From CAIKMD01 sp036490955 (GTDB lineage: Bacteria > Pseudomonadota > Alphaproteobacteria > ATCC43930 > CGMCC-115725), in contig DASXCX010000300.1 in assembly GCA_036490955.1 (NCBI GenBank), forward strand, positions 1 through 15,878: a stretch of DNA of 15,878 nt, written 5' to 3'. Within the stretch, counting starts at the first letter, position 1. Every line of letters starts with the position of its first letter. Below are positions 1 through 7,182 of this stretch, piece after piece. The translations under genes and the position numbers were made by a program. The notes beneath the pieces were generated by a model. The model did not search any database. It was not told where the DNA came from and saw nothing but the letters and a program-made list of their open reading frames with translations.

Positions 1-24
1 TTGCCAACATTGCGGGGCTCATTT

Positions 25-36
25 TAAGCCTGCTTA
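25..36. promoter_or_regulatory. Possible MarR operator (short palindrome)
   Basis: TAAGC-CT-GCTTA is a perfect inverted repeat with 5-bp arms and a 2-base centre, lying 13 bases before the marR start codon. It abuts an AT-rich run (TTATTATTAT, about 34-43) that could hold a -10 element. MarR proteins commonly repress their own operon by binding palindromes over the promoter, so position and symmetry fit an operator. The arms are short for a MarR site, and the window starts too close to see a -35 box, so this is only a candidate. Confidence 0.25.
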
Positions 37-49
37 TTATTATGCGGCC

Positions 50-538
50 ATGCACGATAGCAGTTTCGACTTCAATCGCAGCTTCGGTTTTGCTCTGCAC
101 GAGACCGCGCGGCTGCTCAGCAAGCGCTTCGACCAGCGCTCCAAATCCCTCGGCCTGACCCGGGCGCAGTGCCAGGTCCTGGCCTATCTCGTCTATCACG
201 AGGGCATCAACCAGGCCGGGCTCGCGGAGCTCCTGGAGCTCGAGCCGATCTCGCTGGGACGCCTCATCGATCGCATGGCGCAGGCCGGCTGGGTCGAGCG
301 CCGTCCCGATCCGCAGGACCGCCGCGCCTGGCGGCTTTTCATCACCGACAAAGCGAAGCCGCTCTTCGTCGAGATGGTCGCGATCGGCCGCGAAGTGCGC
401 GGCGAGGCGCTCGCCGGCTTTACGCAGGAAGAAAGCGACAAGATCATGGATTTGCTGTTGCGCGCGCGGCGCAACCTTTCAGTCCACATGGATGACCAGG
501 CCGCAACGCCGCGGCCCATCGCGGGAGCCGCCGAATGA
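50..538 (+). CDS. MarR-family transcriptional repressor of the emrAB-type operon
   Basis: A 162-residue protein of normal MarR length. Residues about 10-35 form the N-terminal dimerisation helix. Residues about 35-100 form the winged helix-turn-helix, with the family pattern LTRAQCQVLAYL, then the recognition-helix region ISLGRLIDRMAQAGWVERR and the wing DPQDRRAWRLFIT, which carries the conserved D-x-R. It probably binds a palindromic operator near its own promoter and is released by small aromatic or lipophilic compounds, as described for EmrR/MprA of E. coli. It is the first gene of the operon and its stop overlaps the emrA-like start by ATGA, so the three genes are very likely co-transcribed and autoregulated. 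No clear Shine-Dalgarno precedes ATG 50, and the nearby ATG at 42 is out of frame, so translation may be leaderless. The family call is firm; the inducer is unknown. Confidence 0.93.
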   Translation: MHDSSFDFNRSFGFALHETARLLSKRFDQRSKSLGLTRAQCQVLAYLVYHEGINQAGLAELLELEPISLGRLIDRMAQAGWVERRPDPQDRRAWRLFITDKAKPLFVEMVAIGREVRGEALAGFTQEESDKIMDLLLRARRNLSVHMDDQAATPRPIAGAAE

Positions 539-1617
539 GCGTGCTTTCGGATACGCGCGGTCGTTTCGGACAGCGCAACTTGTTCCTCCGCATCCTGCTG
601 ATGGCGAGCATTCCGCTCGTCCTCATCGCGATCGCGGCCTATCTCTATTTCACCGCCGGCCGCTCGGCCTCGACTGACGATGCCTATGTGCAGGCCGACA
701 AGATCGTCGTCAGCTCCGATGTCAGCGCCCGCGTCGTTGCGGTCGAGGTCAAGGACAACCAGCCCGTCAAAGCCGGCCAGGTGCTGATCCGGCTCGACGA
801 CAGCAGCTACAAGATCGCGCTCGCCAAGGCACAGGCCAATCTTGCCGCGACGAAACTGCAGATCGACGGGCTGCGGGCGACCTACAAGCAACGCCAGGCG
901 GATGTGAAGGCCGCGCAGGACACGCTCGACTACATGCAGCGCGAAGCCGATCGCCAGGCGCAGCTCCTTGCGACGCATATCACCTCGCAGCAGAAATATG
1001 ACGAAGCGCGGCACAATCTCGACGCGGCACGGCAGCAGCTTTCCTCGGCGCAACAGCAGCTCGCCAATGTGCTGGCGAGCCTCGACGGCAATCCCGACAT
1101 CCCGACGGATCAGCATCCGCTGGTGATGCAGGCGAAGGCGCAGGTCGACCAGGCGGCGCTCGATCTTTCCTATACGGTGATCCGCGCGCCCGCCGACGGT
1201 TATGTCGCGTTGGTGAGCCGCCTGCCGGTCGGCCAATATCTCACCGCGGCGACGCCGGCCTTCAATCTGGTGACGACGGATCACGCCTGGGTCGAGGCGA
1301 ATTTCAAGGAAACCGATCTAACGCGCATGCGTCCGGGCCAGAATGCGAACTGCGATATCGATACCTATCCCGATCGCGAATTCCGCGCCCATGTCGACAG
1401 CATCAGCGCCGGCACGGGCTCGGAATTTTCCGTGCTGCCGGCGCAGAACTCGACCGGCAATTGGGTGAAGATCGTGCAGCGTGTTCCGGTGCGGCTGGTG
1501 ATCGACAATCCCGATCCCAACTATCCGCTGCGCGCCGGGATGAGCGCGACCTGCACGGTCGATACCCGCACCCTGACGCCGTGGAATTCCGAGCAGACGG
1601 CGTCGACGGCGCGCTGA
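535..1617 (+). CDS. emrA: EmrA/HlyD-family membrane fusion protein of a multidrug efflux pump
   Basis: A 360-residue periplasmic adaptor that would link the inner-membrane MFS pump to an outer-membrane channel. A short cytoplasmic tail is followed by one membrane anchor (residues about 17-40). Next comes the TDDAYVQAD motif typical of EmrA/HlyD proteins, a lipoyl-like half (VVAVEVKDNQPVKAGQVLIRLDD, residues 67-89), a long Ala/Gln-rich alpha-hairpin coiled coil (about 92-190), the second lipoyl half (VIRAPADGYV) and a beta-barrel. Near the C-terminus ANFKETDLTRMRPGQ and GNWVKIVQRVPVR are close to EmrA signatures. The start ATG overlaps the marR stop by four bases and the stop lies three bases before the pump gene, so translation is coupled. 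No TolC-type gene is in the window, so the outer-membrane partner must be encoded elsewhere. Confidence 0.94.
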   Translation: MSVLSDTRGRFGQRNLFLRILLMASIPLVLIAIAAYLYFTAGRSASTDDAYVQADKIVVSSDVSARVVAVEVKDNQPVKAGQVLIRLDDSSYKIALAKAQANLAATKLQIDGLRATYKQRQADVKAAQDTLDYMQREADRQAQLLATHITSQQKYDEARHNLDAARQQLSSAQQQLANVLASLDGNPDIPTDQHPLVMQAKAQVDQAALDLSYTVIRAPADGYVALVSRLPVGQYLTAATPAFNLVTTDHAWVEANFKETDLTRMRPGQNANCDIDTYPDREFRAHVDSISAGTGSEFSVLPAQNSTGNWVKIVQRVPVRLVIDNPDPNYPLRAGMSATCTVDTRTLTPWNSEQTASTAR

Positions 1618-1620
1618 GCG

Positions 1621-3156
1621 ATGGCTCAGGGTCAGCATGAAGGTCTGAACCGCGGCATCGTCACCGCCGCGGTGATGCTCGCGACCATCATGCAGACGCT
1701 CGACAGCACGATCGCCAATGTCGCGCTGCCGCATATGCAAGGCAGCTTCTCGGTGGCGCAGGACGAGGTCACCTGGGTGCTGACCTCGTACATCGTCGCC
1801 GCCGCGATCGGCACGCCGCTCACCGGCTGGCTCGCCGCGAATTACGGCACGAAGCGGCTGCTGCTTGCCTCGATGGCCGGCTTCACGGTCGCTTCCGTGC
1901 TCTGTGGCCTCGCCGGCAGTATCGAGCAGATGGTGGCGTTCCGCTTCGCTCAAGGCATCTGCGGGGCCGCGCTCGTACCGCTGGCGCAGACGATGCTGCT
2001 CAACATCTATCCGCGCGAGAAAGCCGGCGGCGCAATGGCGATCTGGGGCGCCGGCGTGATGCTCGGGCCGATCATCGGCCCGACGCTCGGCGGCTGGCTG
2101 ACCGATGCCTATAACTGGCGGTGGTGCTTCTACATCAACGTGCCGATCGGCATCATCGCTTTCTTCACGCTGGCAAGCTTCGCGCAGGAAAGCCCGACGC
2201 ATCGCCGCGGCTTCGATTTCTTCGGCTTCGCCATGCTCAGCCTCGCTGTCGGCGCGTTGCAGCTGATGCTCGATCGCGGCGAGTACAAGGACTGGCTCGC
2301 TGCAAACGAGATCCGGCTCGAGCTCGGTATAGCGCTCGCGGCCTTCTGGGTATTCCTCGTCCATTCGGCGACGTCGTCCAACCCGTTCGTCAATCTCGTC
2401 TTGTTCAAAGACCGGAACTTCTCGTCTGGCAACGTGCTGATGTTTCTCGTCAGCGTCGTCATCCTCGCCTCGACGGCATTGTTGCCGACCCTGTTGCAGG
2501 TCGTGCTGAATTATCCGGTGGTGACGGCGGGCGTGTTGATGACGCCGCGCGGTTTCGGAACCGTGGTCTCGATGTTGTTGGTCGGCAAGCTCACGGCACG
2601 CTTCGATGGACGCCTGCTGATGCTCGTCGGCTTTCTCATCTCGGCCTACTCCTTTTGGTTACCGCACGGCTGGACCATCGATATGGGCTGGCAGCCGATC
2701 GCCATGGCCGGCTTTGGGCAGGGCTTCGGTTTGGGCCTGATCTTCGTGCCCCTTTCGCTCCAGACTTTCGGCACGCTGCCAATGGCCCATCGCAACGAGG
2801 CGACTGCGCTCTTCAGTCTCGTCCGCAACGTCGGCGGCAGCATCGGCATCTCGCTCGCCGAGAATTATCTCGCGCGTGCGACGCAGACGAGCCACCAGGC
2901 AATTGCCGCCAATGTCACGCCCTATAATCAATCGCTCTGGGATCCGAGCCTCTCCGCGATGTGGAATCTCCACACGACGCAGGGGCTCGCCGCGATCAAC
3001 GCGGAGGTGACGCAGCAGGCGGCGATGATCGCTTATCTGCAATGCTTCACGCTGATGGCGGCGATTTGCGTGGTGATGATCCCGATGCTGTTGATCATGC
3101 GCCATGTCCGTCAGGCGCCGGGCCACGGTGCCGGCGCCCATGCCGTCGCGGATTAG
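1621..3156 (+). CDS. emrB: EmrB-type DHA2-family (14-TM) MFS drug exporter
   Basis: A 511-residue inner-membrane proton/drug antiporter of the DHA2 branch. The first helix holds LDSTIANVALP with an acidic residue (D28) typical of this branch. Loop 2-3 carries motif A (GWLAANYGTKRLLL, residues 69-82). Helix 5 carries the antiporter motif C region (GAGVMLGPIIGPTLGG, 143-158), followed by WRWCFYINVPIG, which is also standard in EmrB proteins. The hydrophobic pattern and the length fit 14 membrane segments. The gene lies three bases after the adaptor gene and is the last of the operon; the next gene is convergent. With the adaptor it should export hydrophobic toxicants or antibiotics. The substrate range cannot be told from the sequence. 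Confidence 0.95.
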   Translation: MAQGQHEGLNRGIVTAAVMLATIMQTLDSTIANVALPHMQGSFSVAQDEVTWVLTSYIVAAAIGTPLTGWLAANYGTKRLLLASMAGFTVASVLCGLAGSIEQMVAFRFAQGICGAALVPLAQTMLLNIYPREKAGGAMAIWGAGVMLGPIIGPTLGGWLTDAYNWRWCFYINVPIGIIAFFTLASFAQESPTHRRGFDFFGFAMLSLAVGALQLMLDRGEYKDWLAANEIRLELGIALAAFWVFLVHSATSSNPFVNLVLFKDRNFSSGNVLMFLVSVVILASTALLPTLLQVVLNYPVVTAGVLMTPRGFGTVVSMLLVGKLTARFDGRLLMLVGFLISAYSFWLPHGWTIDMGWQPIAMAGFGQGFGLGLIFVPLSLQTFGTLPMAHRNEATALFSLVRNVGGSIGISLAENYLARATQTSHQAIAANVTPYNQSLWDPSLSAMWNLHTTQGLAAINAEVTQQAAMIAYLQCFTLMAAICVVMIPMLLIMRHVRQAPGHGAGAHAVAD

Positions 3157-3162
3157 CGCCGG
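3131..3162. terminator. Possible hairpin between convergent genes
   Basis: CCGGCGC (3131-3137) and GCGCCGG (3156-3162) form a perfect 7-bp all-GC inverted repeat with an 18-base loop. It spans the stop codon of the MFS gene and stops just short of the end of the convergent small gene. The position suits a shared terminator. There is no T-run, the loop is long and the local GC content is high, so chance is a real alternative. Confidence 0.25.
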
Positions 3163-3164
3163 GG

Positions 3165-3584
3165 CTAACCCTCGACCGCTTCGCGGAACTGACGCGGGTC
3201 GAAATCGGCCGTACGCTCCTCGCCCTGGCGCGACACCGCGACATCGAGCCGGGCCGCGGCGAGCAGCGCATTCTCGGTAAAGACCCCGTCGGGTTGGTCC
3301 TCGTCGATGGCGAGGCTGGCGAGGGAAGGGCTGCGCGCCAGCAGCCGATAAAGCGCCGTGACCCGCAGATAGAGGGCGAGCGTGGCCTGGACATTGGTCC
3401 CGAGCTCCTCGGCGAAGAGGTCCAGCACCGCCCTGGTATCGACGTCGAAACCCTGCGCCTCCTCGTCTTCGTCGGCCGCCGGGTTTTCTGCCGCGGTCCG
3501 CTCGAGATATTCACGAAACAGAAACACGGCCGATCCGAGGAGCCCGGGGTCGACCGCCGGCACGCGCGGTTGAGATTGAGCCAT
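3165..3584 (-). CDS. Small acidic protein of unknown function
   Basis: A 139-residue protein I do not recognise. It has no signal peptide or membrane segment. It is acidic, with an Asp/Glu-rich stretch (NPAADEDEEAQGFDVD, about residues 34-49). The remainder looks mostly alpha-helical: an N-terminal amphipathic helix (LLGSAVFLFREYLERTAA), a central helix pair (TRAVLDLFAEELGTNVQATLALYLRVTALYRLLARS) and a shorter C-terminal helix. The ATG at 3582-3584 is the first start after an in-frame stop a few codons upstream; the Shine-Dalgarno is weak. It is convergent with the MFS gene (8-base gap) and divergent from the CLC gene. The other frames here also stay open because the DNA is GC-rich, but this frame has the more protein-like composition. 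I judge it a real but uncharacterised gene. Confidence 0.6.
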   Translation of the reverse strand: MAQSQPRVPAVDPGLLGSAVFLFREYLERTAAENPAADEDEEAQGFDVDTRAVLDLFAEELGTNVQATLALYLRVTALYRLLARSPSLASLAIDEDQPDGVFTENALLAAARLDVAVSRQGEERTADFDPRQFREAVEG

Positions 3585-3692
3585 CGCTATGGCTTAGCCG
3601 GAACGCAAACCGCCCTCAACCGCTTGGTATTTGCGCGCAGCACATTCTTTTTTGCGTCGCGGCGCTTGTCGGCGGAGGCAGATGCGGCCTAA

Positions 3693-3717
3693 GGAATAAA
3701 GTCCGTCGCATGTCGTT
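3693..3717 (+). promoter_or_regulatory. Possible EcfG-type general stress promoter for the CLC gene
   Basis: GGAAT, 16 bases, CGTT matches the alphaproteobacterial EcfG sigma consensus (GGAAC, 16-17 bases, CGTT) with one mismatch. Transcription would start near 3724, giving a leader of about 45 bases that begins with the hairpin at 3727-3753. A second near match, GGAAC, 16 bases, CGCT, sits farther upstream at 3600-3624. Short motifs like these also occur by chance, so this remains a proposal. Confidence 0.27.
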
Positions 3718-3726
3718 CTTTAGAAG

Positions 3727-3760
3727 TCCCGGGAGGGGTCGCCTCGGCCGGGAGGAGTCG
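3727..3760 (+). promoter_or_regulatory. Structured leader of the CLC gene: hairpin and repeated Shine-Dalgarno unit
   Basis: Positions 3727-3732 pair with 3748-3753 (TCCCGG with CCGGGA) and 3733-3736 pair with 3742-3745 (GAGG with CCTC). This gives a 10-bp stem with a two-base bulge (GG, 3746-3747) and a five-base loop. The same stretch holds a 13-base direct repeat with one mismatch, CCGGGAGG(g/a)GTCG, at 3729-3741 and 3748-3760. The second copy supplies the Shine-Dalgarno of the GTG start at 3769, so the stem hides part of it. A T5 run follows at 3761-3765. It may affect translation, mRNA stability or early termination; the structure is seen, the function is inferred. Confidence 0.35.
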
Positions 3761-3768
3761 TTTTTATT

Positions 3769-5643
3769 GTGGCCAGGCTCCCGCTCACCGCCGAAGGCCG
3801 TACCGCCAGCCTTGTTGAAGTCTCGGCCATGGCGCTGGCCATCGGAATCGTGACCGGCCTTGCCGGCGTGCTGTTCCGTGCCATCGTCGCTGCCATCCAC
3901 GATTTCTTCTTCCTCGGCGAATTCTCGCTCTATTACGACCCGAATATTCACACTCCCGCGAGCTGGCTCGGGCCGCTGGTGATTTTCTCGCCGGTGATCG
4001 GCGGCCTCGTGGTGATCTTTCTCAGCCGCCTGCCGCCGGCTGACCGTCGCGGACAGGGCGTCTCCGACATCATCGACGCCATCTACTACCGCGAGGGCCG
4101 CGTCCGCTCGCTCCAGGCCTTCATCAAATCGCTCGCCGCCGGCATCCAGAGCGGTTCCGGCGGCTCTGTTGGGCGCGAGGCGGCGATCGTTCAGATCGGC
4201 GCCGCGATCGCATCTCGTGCCGCGCGCTTCACGAACTTGGCGCAATGGCAGCGCATGACGTTGGTCGCCGCCGGCGGCGCCTCGGGCCTGGCCGCCGCTT
4301 TCAACGCACCGCTGGGCTCGATCGTCTTCGCGGTCGAGCTGATGATGCCGGAGATCAGTCCGCGCACCCTGCTGCCGGTAACGATGGCCGCCGGCGCCGG
4401 CACCTTCGTCGCCCGCATCTTCTACGGCTTGCAGCCGACCTTCCTGGTGCAGACCGTCACCGCTCCCGAGCTGCGTGTCTCGGGCGTCGTCGATCTGATC
4501 CCTTTCGCATTCTTCGGCCTGCTGCTCGGCTTCACGTCCTGGGCCATGATCCGCGGGCTCGGCTGGACCGAGACCCAACTCAACAAGCTGACGACCAATC
4601 CTTATCTCAAACACGCCTTCGCGATGTTGCTGGTCGGATTGATGATCTACGGCATGAAAATCGGCGTCGGCGATTACGATATCGAAGGCCCGAGCTACGC
4701 GGCACTACAGGACATATTGCGCGGCACTTACTCGGCGCTGTGGATTTTCGCGCTGCTCTTTGCGGCAAAGCTCGTCGCGACGACGCTGACCCTGGCTTCG
4801 GGCGGCAGCGGCGGCGTCTTCTCCGCCTCGCTAATCATCGGCGCGGCGCTCGGCGGTATCGTCGCCACGGTGACCCAGATGTTGGCGCCGCAACTCGCCG
4901 TCAATGTTCCGGACTACGCCATCGTCGGCATGGCCGGGATGCTCGGTGGCACCACGGGCGCCGCGATGACCGCGATCGTCATGGTCTTCGAGCTGACCCG
5001 CGACTACAACGTGATCGTCCCGCTGATCATGGCCGTGACCCTGGCGATCGCTGTGCGCAAGGCGGTGCTGCCGCAGAGCATCTACACGCTGAAGCTCGCC
5101 GATAAGGGCCATGAAGTGCCCGATTCCCTACAGGCCAACATGTATCGCATCCGCGCCGCCGAGCGCGCGATGACGAGCGATTTCGAGCTACGTCCGGCCG
5201 ACGCGCGGATCGATGAGACCATCACCTCGCTGATTGAGACCGGCCGGCCGATCTACGTGATGATCGCGAGCGGCAACCGCCTCGCGGGTTACGTGCGGTT
5301 CGATCCGGGCTTCAAGCTATGGAAGCCGAATGATCCGGGCCTCCGGCTCGGCGATCTCGCGCGCAGCGATTTCGTGTTGGTGCGGCCGCAAGATACGATG
5401 TTCTTCGTCATCGGGCGTCTTGCCCGCCGCGGCGCGCGGCTCGCCATCGTCGCCGGCGGCGCCAATCGCGTGCCGCGCGTCGGCGATATCCGCGGCGTCA
5501 TCGCGCTCGAGACCATGGGCGAGGCAGTGATCGAGAATGCGCGCGTCTACGCGCCGCAAGCGGCGCGTAGCCCGTTCCCACTGCTTTATCGCCGCCGCGT
5601 CACCTGGCCGTTCTTCTGGCGACGAAAATCGTCCGGCGACTAG
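3769..5643 (+). CDS. CLC-family chloride channel/transporter with C-terminal CBS domains
   Basis: A 624-residue membrane protein. Residues about 15-440 form the CLC core and about 465-600 a pair of divergent CBS domains (cytosolic, possible nucleotide sensor). The start is GTG 3769, preceded by GGAGGAG at 3751-3757. Core motifs can be placed against E. coli ClC. The first anion-site loop reads GQGVSD (95-100) where GSGIP is classical. The gating-glutamate loop reads GREAAIVQIG (135-144, gating Glu = E137) where GREGP is usual. FNAPLGSIVFAVEL follows, with L191 at the place of the internal proton glutamate (E203 of ClC-ec1). GGVFSAS (348-354) replaces GGIFAP. The pore tyrosine is kept (Y439 in QSIYT). 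It is monocistronic, with its own leader and a terminator at the end. It would move Cl- or a related anion across the inner membrane. Coupling to protons is uncertain because of the Leu substitution. Confidence 0.93.
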   Translation: MARLPLTAEGRTASLVEVSAMALAIGIVTGLAGVLFRAIVAAIHDFFFLGEFSLYYDPNIHTPASWLGPLVIFSPVIGGLVVIFLSRLPPADRRGQGVSDIIDAIYYREGRVRSLQAFIKSLAAGIQSGSGGSVGREAAIVQIGAAIASRAARFTNLAQWQRMTLVAAGGASGLAAAFNAPLGSIVFAVELMMPEISPRTLLPVTMAAGAGTFVARIFYGLQPTFLVQTVTAPELRVSGVVDLIPFAFFGLLLGFTSWAMIRGLGWTETQLNKLTTNPYLKHAFAMLLVGLMIYGMKIGVGDYDIEGPSYAALQDILRGTYSALWIFALLFAAKLVATTLTLASGGSGGVFSASLIIGAALGGIVATVTQMLAPQLAVNVPDYAIVGMAGMLGGTTGAAMTAIVMVFELTRDYNVIVPLIMAVTLAIAVRKAVLPQSIYTLKLADKGHEVPDSLQANMYRIRAAERAMTSDFELRPADARIDETITSLIETGRPIYVMIASGNRLAGYVRFDPGFKLWKPNDPGLRLGDLARSDFVLVRPQDTMFFVIGRLARRGARLAIVAGGANRVPRVGDIRGVIALETMGEAVIENARVYAPQAARSPFPLLYRRRVTWPFFWRRKSSGD

Positions 5644-5663
5644 CCGTCAAGCGGCGTCGCCGG
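5633..5663. terminator. Strong bidirectional hairpin terminator between convergent genes
   Basis: CCGGCGAC (5633-5640) pairs with GTCGCCGG (5656-5663), and inside it GCCG (5643-5646) pairs with CGGC (5652-5655). This is a 12-bp stem with a two-base bulge (TA, 5641-5642) and a five-base loop (TCAAG). It straddles both stop codons of the convergent CLC and GlcG/HbpS genes. On the minus strand a T-rich stretch (ACGATTTTCG) follows the stem, so it should work best for the minus-strand transcript. Confidence 0.6.
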
Positions 5664-6087
5664 TATCGGCCTTGAGCCCCGCCGCTTTGATGCCGGCGAC
5701 CGCGCAAGCTTCGTCATTCTCCGAGGTATCGCCGGAAATTCCGACCGCGCCGATCACATTGCCGGCATCGTCCTTGATCAAGACGCCGCCGGCATTGGGG
5801 ACGACCTTGCCTTCGGAGGCGACCATCAGCGACGTCATGAAGGCGGGGTTGCCCTGGACGCGGCGCGCGAATTCGCGGCCGCCGAAACCCATGCCGAGCG
5901 TGCCCCAGGCTTTGCCTTCGGCGATTTGCGGCCGGAGAATGCTCGACCCGTCCTCGCGCTTCAGCGCCACCCGATGCCCGCCGGCATCCAGCACCACCAC
6001 GGTCAGCGGCTTGAATTTCGCCGTGCGCCCGTGCTCCAGCGCCTTGTCGACGATGGTGGAAGCCTGGGCGAGGGTGAGGGGGGTCAT
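5647..6087 (-). CDS. GlcG/HbpS-family (DUF336) protein
   Basis: A 146-residue protein of the GlcG/HbpS fold. Typical features are LTLAQASTIVDKALEHG at the N-terminus, then PLTVVVLDAGGHRVALKREDG, a PQIAEGKAWGTLGMG segment, and a glycine-rich C-terminal part with GGVLIKDDAGNVIGAVGISG followed by DEACAVAGI. Members include the haem-binding HbpS of Streptomyces and GlcG of glycolate loci; many others lie beside catabolic genes with no proven function. A start 11 codons upstream is possible, but the ATG at 6085-6087 is preceded by GGAGGAG at 6095-6101 with a seven-base spacer, which decides the start. No signal peptide is visible, so it is probably cytosolic. It is divergent from the decarboxylase-like gene over 83 bases, so the two could share regulation. 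Confidence 0.9.
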   Translation of the reverse strand: MTPLTLAQASTIVDKALEHGRTAKFKPLTVVVLDAGGHRVALKREDGSSILRPQIAEGKAWGTLGMGFGGREFARRVQGNPAFMTSLMVASEGKVVPNAGGVLIKDDAGNVIGAVGISGDTSENDEACAVAGIKAAGLKADTGDAA

Positions 6088-6170
6088 GGGCAATCTCCTC
6101 CGAAGGTGAAGTGGCGGCAAGCGCGTGCTGGCAATATCATAGCAAACACAACAAGGCTAGGTGCCGGGGC

Positions 6171-7163
6171 ATGTCTAGATTGCGTCTCTCGTTTTCGTGC
6201 TGGGATTACGACCGCATGCGCGGGCTGGCCGATGGCAGCGTAACGGCCGAAGGCATCGACCTCGTTTGCATGAAGCATGTGGTCGAGGAGACTTTCTTCC
6301 GCATGGCGCGATATCGCGAGTTCGATCTCGCCGAAATGTCGCTGTCTTCGTACACGGTGTCCTTGTCGCGGCCGGAGAAGCCCTTTATCGCCATCCCGGT
6401 CTTCCCATCGCGCATGTTTCGTCACGGCTTCATCTACACCGCGGCGAAAAGCGGCATCAGGGAGCCGAAGGACCTTATCGGCAAGCGCATCGGAACGCCG
6501 GAGTATCAGCTCACGGCGCCCGTCTGGATCCGCGGTATCCTGCAAGACGAATACGGTGTCGATCCGGCCAGTCCGACCTATCTGACGGGCGGTCTGTTCG
6601 AAGCGGGCCGCATCGAGAAGATCGCGCTTAACCTGCCGCCGAAATTCAAGCTCGAAACGATCGATCCGACGAAGACGCTGTCCGAGATGATCGCGACCGG
6701 TGAGATCGACGCGATCCAGGCGCCGCATCCGCCTTCGACTTTCTACAGCCAGCCCGACCGCGTGAAGCGGCTGATCGAGAATTACGTCGAAGTCGAGCGC
6801 GCCTATTTCCGCAAGACCAAGATCTTTCCGATCATGCATACCGTCGCCATCCGGCGCGAGGTCTACGAGGCCAATCGCTGGATCGCGCAATCGCTCTTCA
6901 AGGCTTTCGTCGAGGCGCAACGCGCGGTCTACGACGCGCTCCATCACCAGGAAGCCTACGCGACGATGCTGCCCTGGCAGATGGCCTATGTCGAGGAAAC
7001 GCAGCGCGAATTCGGACCGGATTGGTGGGCCTATGGCTTGGAGGCCAACCGCCATGTGCTCGATACCTTCCTGCGCTATCATCATGACCAGGGCCTGTCG
7101 CCGCGGCGCCTGAAGCCGGAAGATCTCTTCGCGCCGGAAACATTCGAAGGTTTCAAAATCTGA
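6171..7163 (+). CDS. 4,5-dihydroxyphthalate decarboxylase-like protein (periplasmic-binding-protein fold)
   Basis: A 330-residue protein resembling the group annotated as 4,5-dihydroxyphthalate decarboxylase (Pht5-like), which is structurally related to NMT1/TauA-type binding proteins. Recognisable parts are LSFSCWDYDRMRGLADGSV at the N-terminus, FDLAEMSLSSYTVSLSR, IPVFPSRMFRHGFIYT, the GKRIGTPEYQLTAPVWIRGILQDEYGV segment, and IFPIMHTVAIRREVYE. The start ATG 6171 is chosen because the conserved N-terminus begins there; the 20 codons upstream look unrelated. There is no signal peptide, which fits a cytosolic enzyme rather than a transport receptor. In the phthalate pathway such enzymes yield protocatechuate. 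The family is broad and no other phthalate gene is present, so the true substrate may be another aromatic or dicarboxylic acid. A strong GGGAGGGG site 19 bases later starts the next gene, so the two are probably one operon. Confidence 0.8.
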   Translation: MSRLRLSFSCWDYDRMRGLADGSVTAEGIDLVCMKHVVEETFFRMARYREFDLAEMSLSSYTVSLSRPEKPFIAIPVFPSRMFRHGFIYTAAKSGIREPKDLIGKRIGTPEYQLTAPVWIRGILQDEYGVDPASPTYLTGGLFEAGRIEKIALNLPPKFKLETIDPTKTLSEMIATGEIDAIQAPHPPSTFYSQPDRVKRLIENYVEVERAYFRKTKIFPIMHTVAIRREVYEANRWIAQSLFKAFVEAQRAVYDALHHQEAYATMLPWQMAYVEETQREFGPDWWAYGLEANRHVLDTFLRYHHDQGLSPRRLKPEDLFAPETFEGFKI

Positions 7164-7182
7164 AACAACCCGGGAGGGGACG

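Noticed and set aside
196..1284. Long minus-strand open frame (362 codons) opposite the MarR and adaptor genes
   Set aside because: Its composition is Arg/His-rich and repetitive, with no domain. It is the mirror of GC-rich coding DNA, and the plus-strand genes are certain.
1318..2364. Minus-strand open frame (348 codons) opposite adaptor and pump genes
   Set aside because: Low-complexity Arg/Glu/His composition, no motif and no ribosome site; a shadow of the plus-strand genes.
3095..3514. Alternative minus-strand frame in the small-gene region
   Set aside because: It overlaps the certain end of the pump gene and is Arg/Pro/Ser-rich; the frame ending at 3165 is more protein-like and fits between its neighbours.
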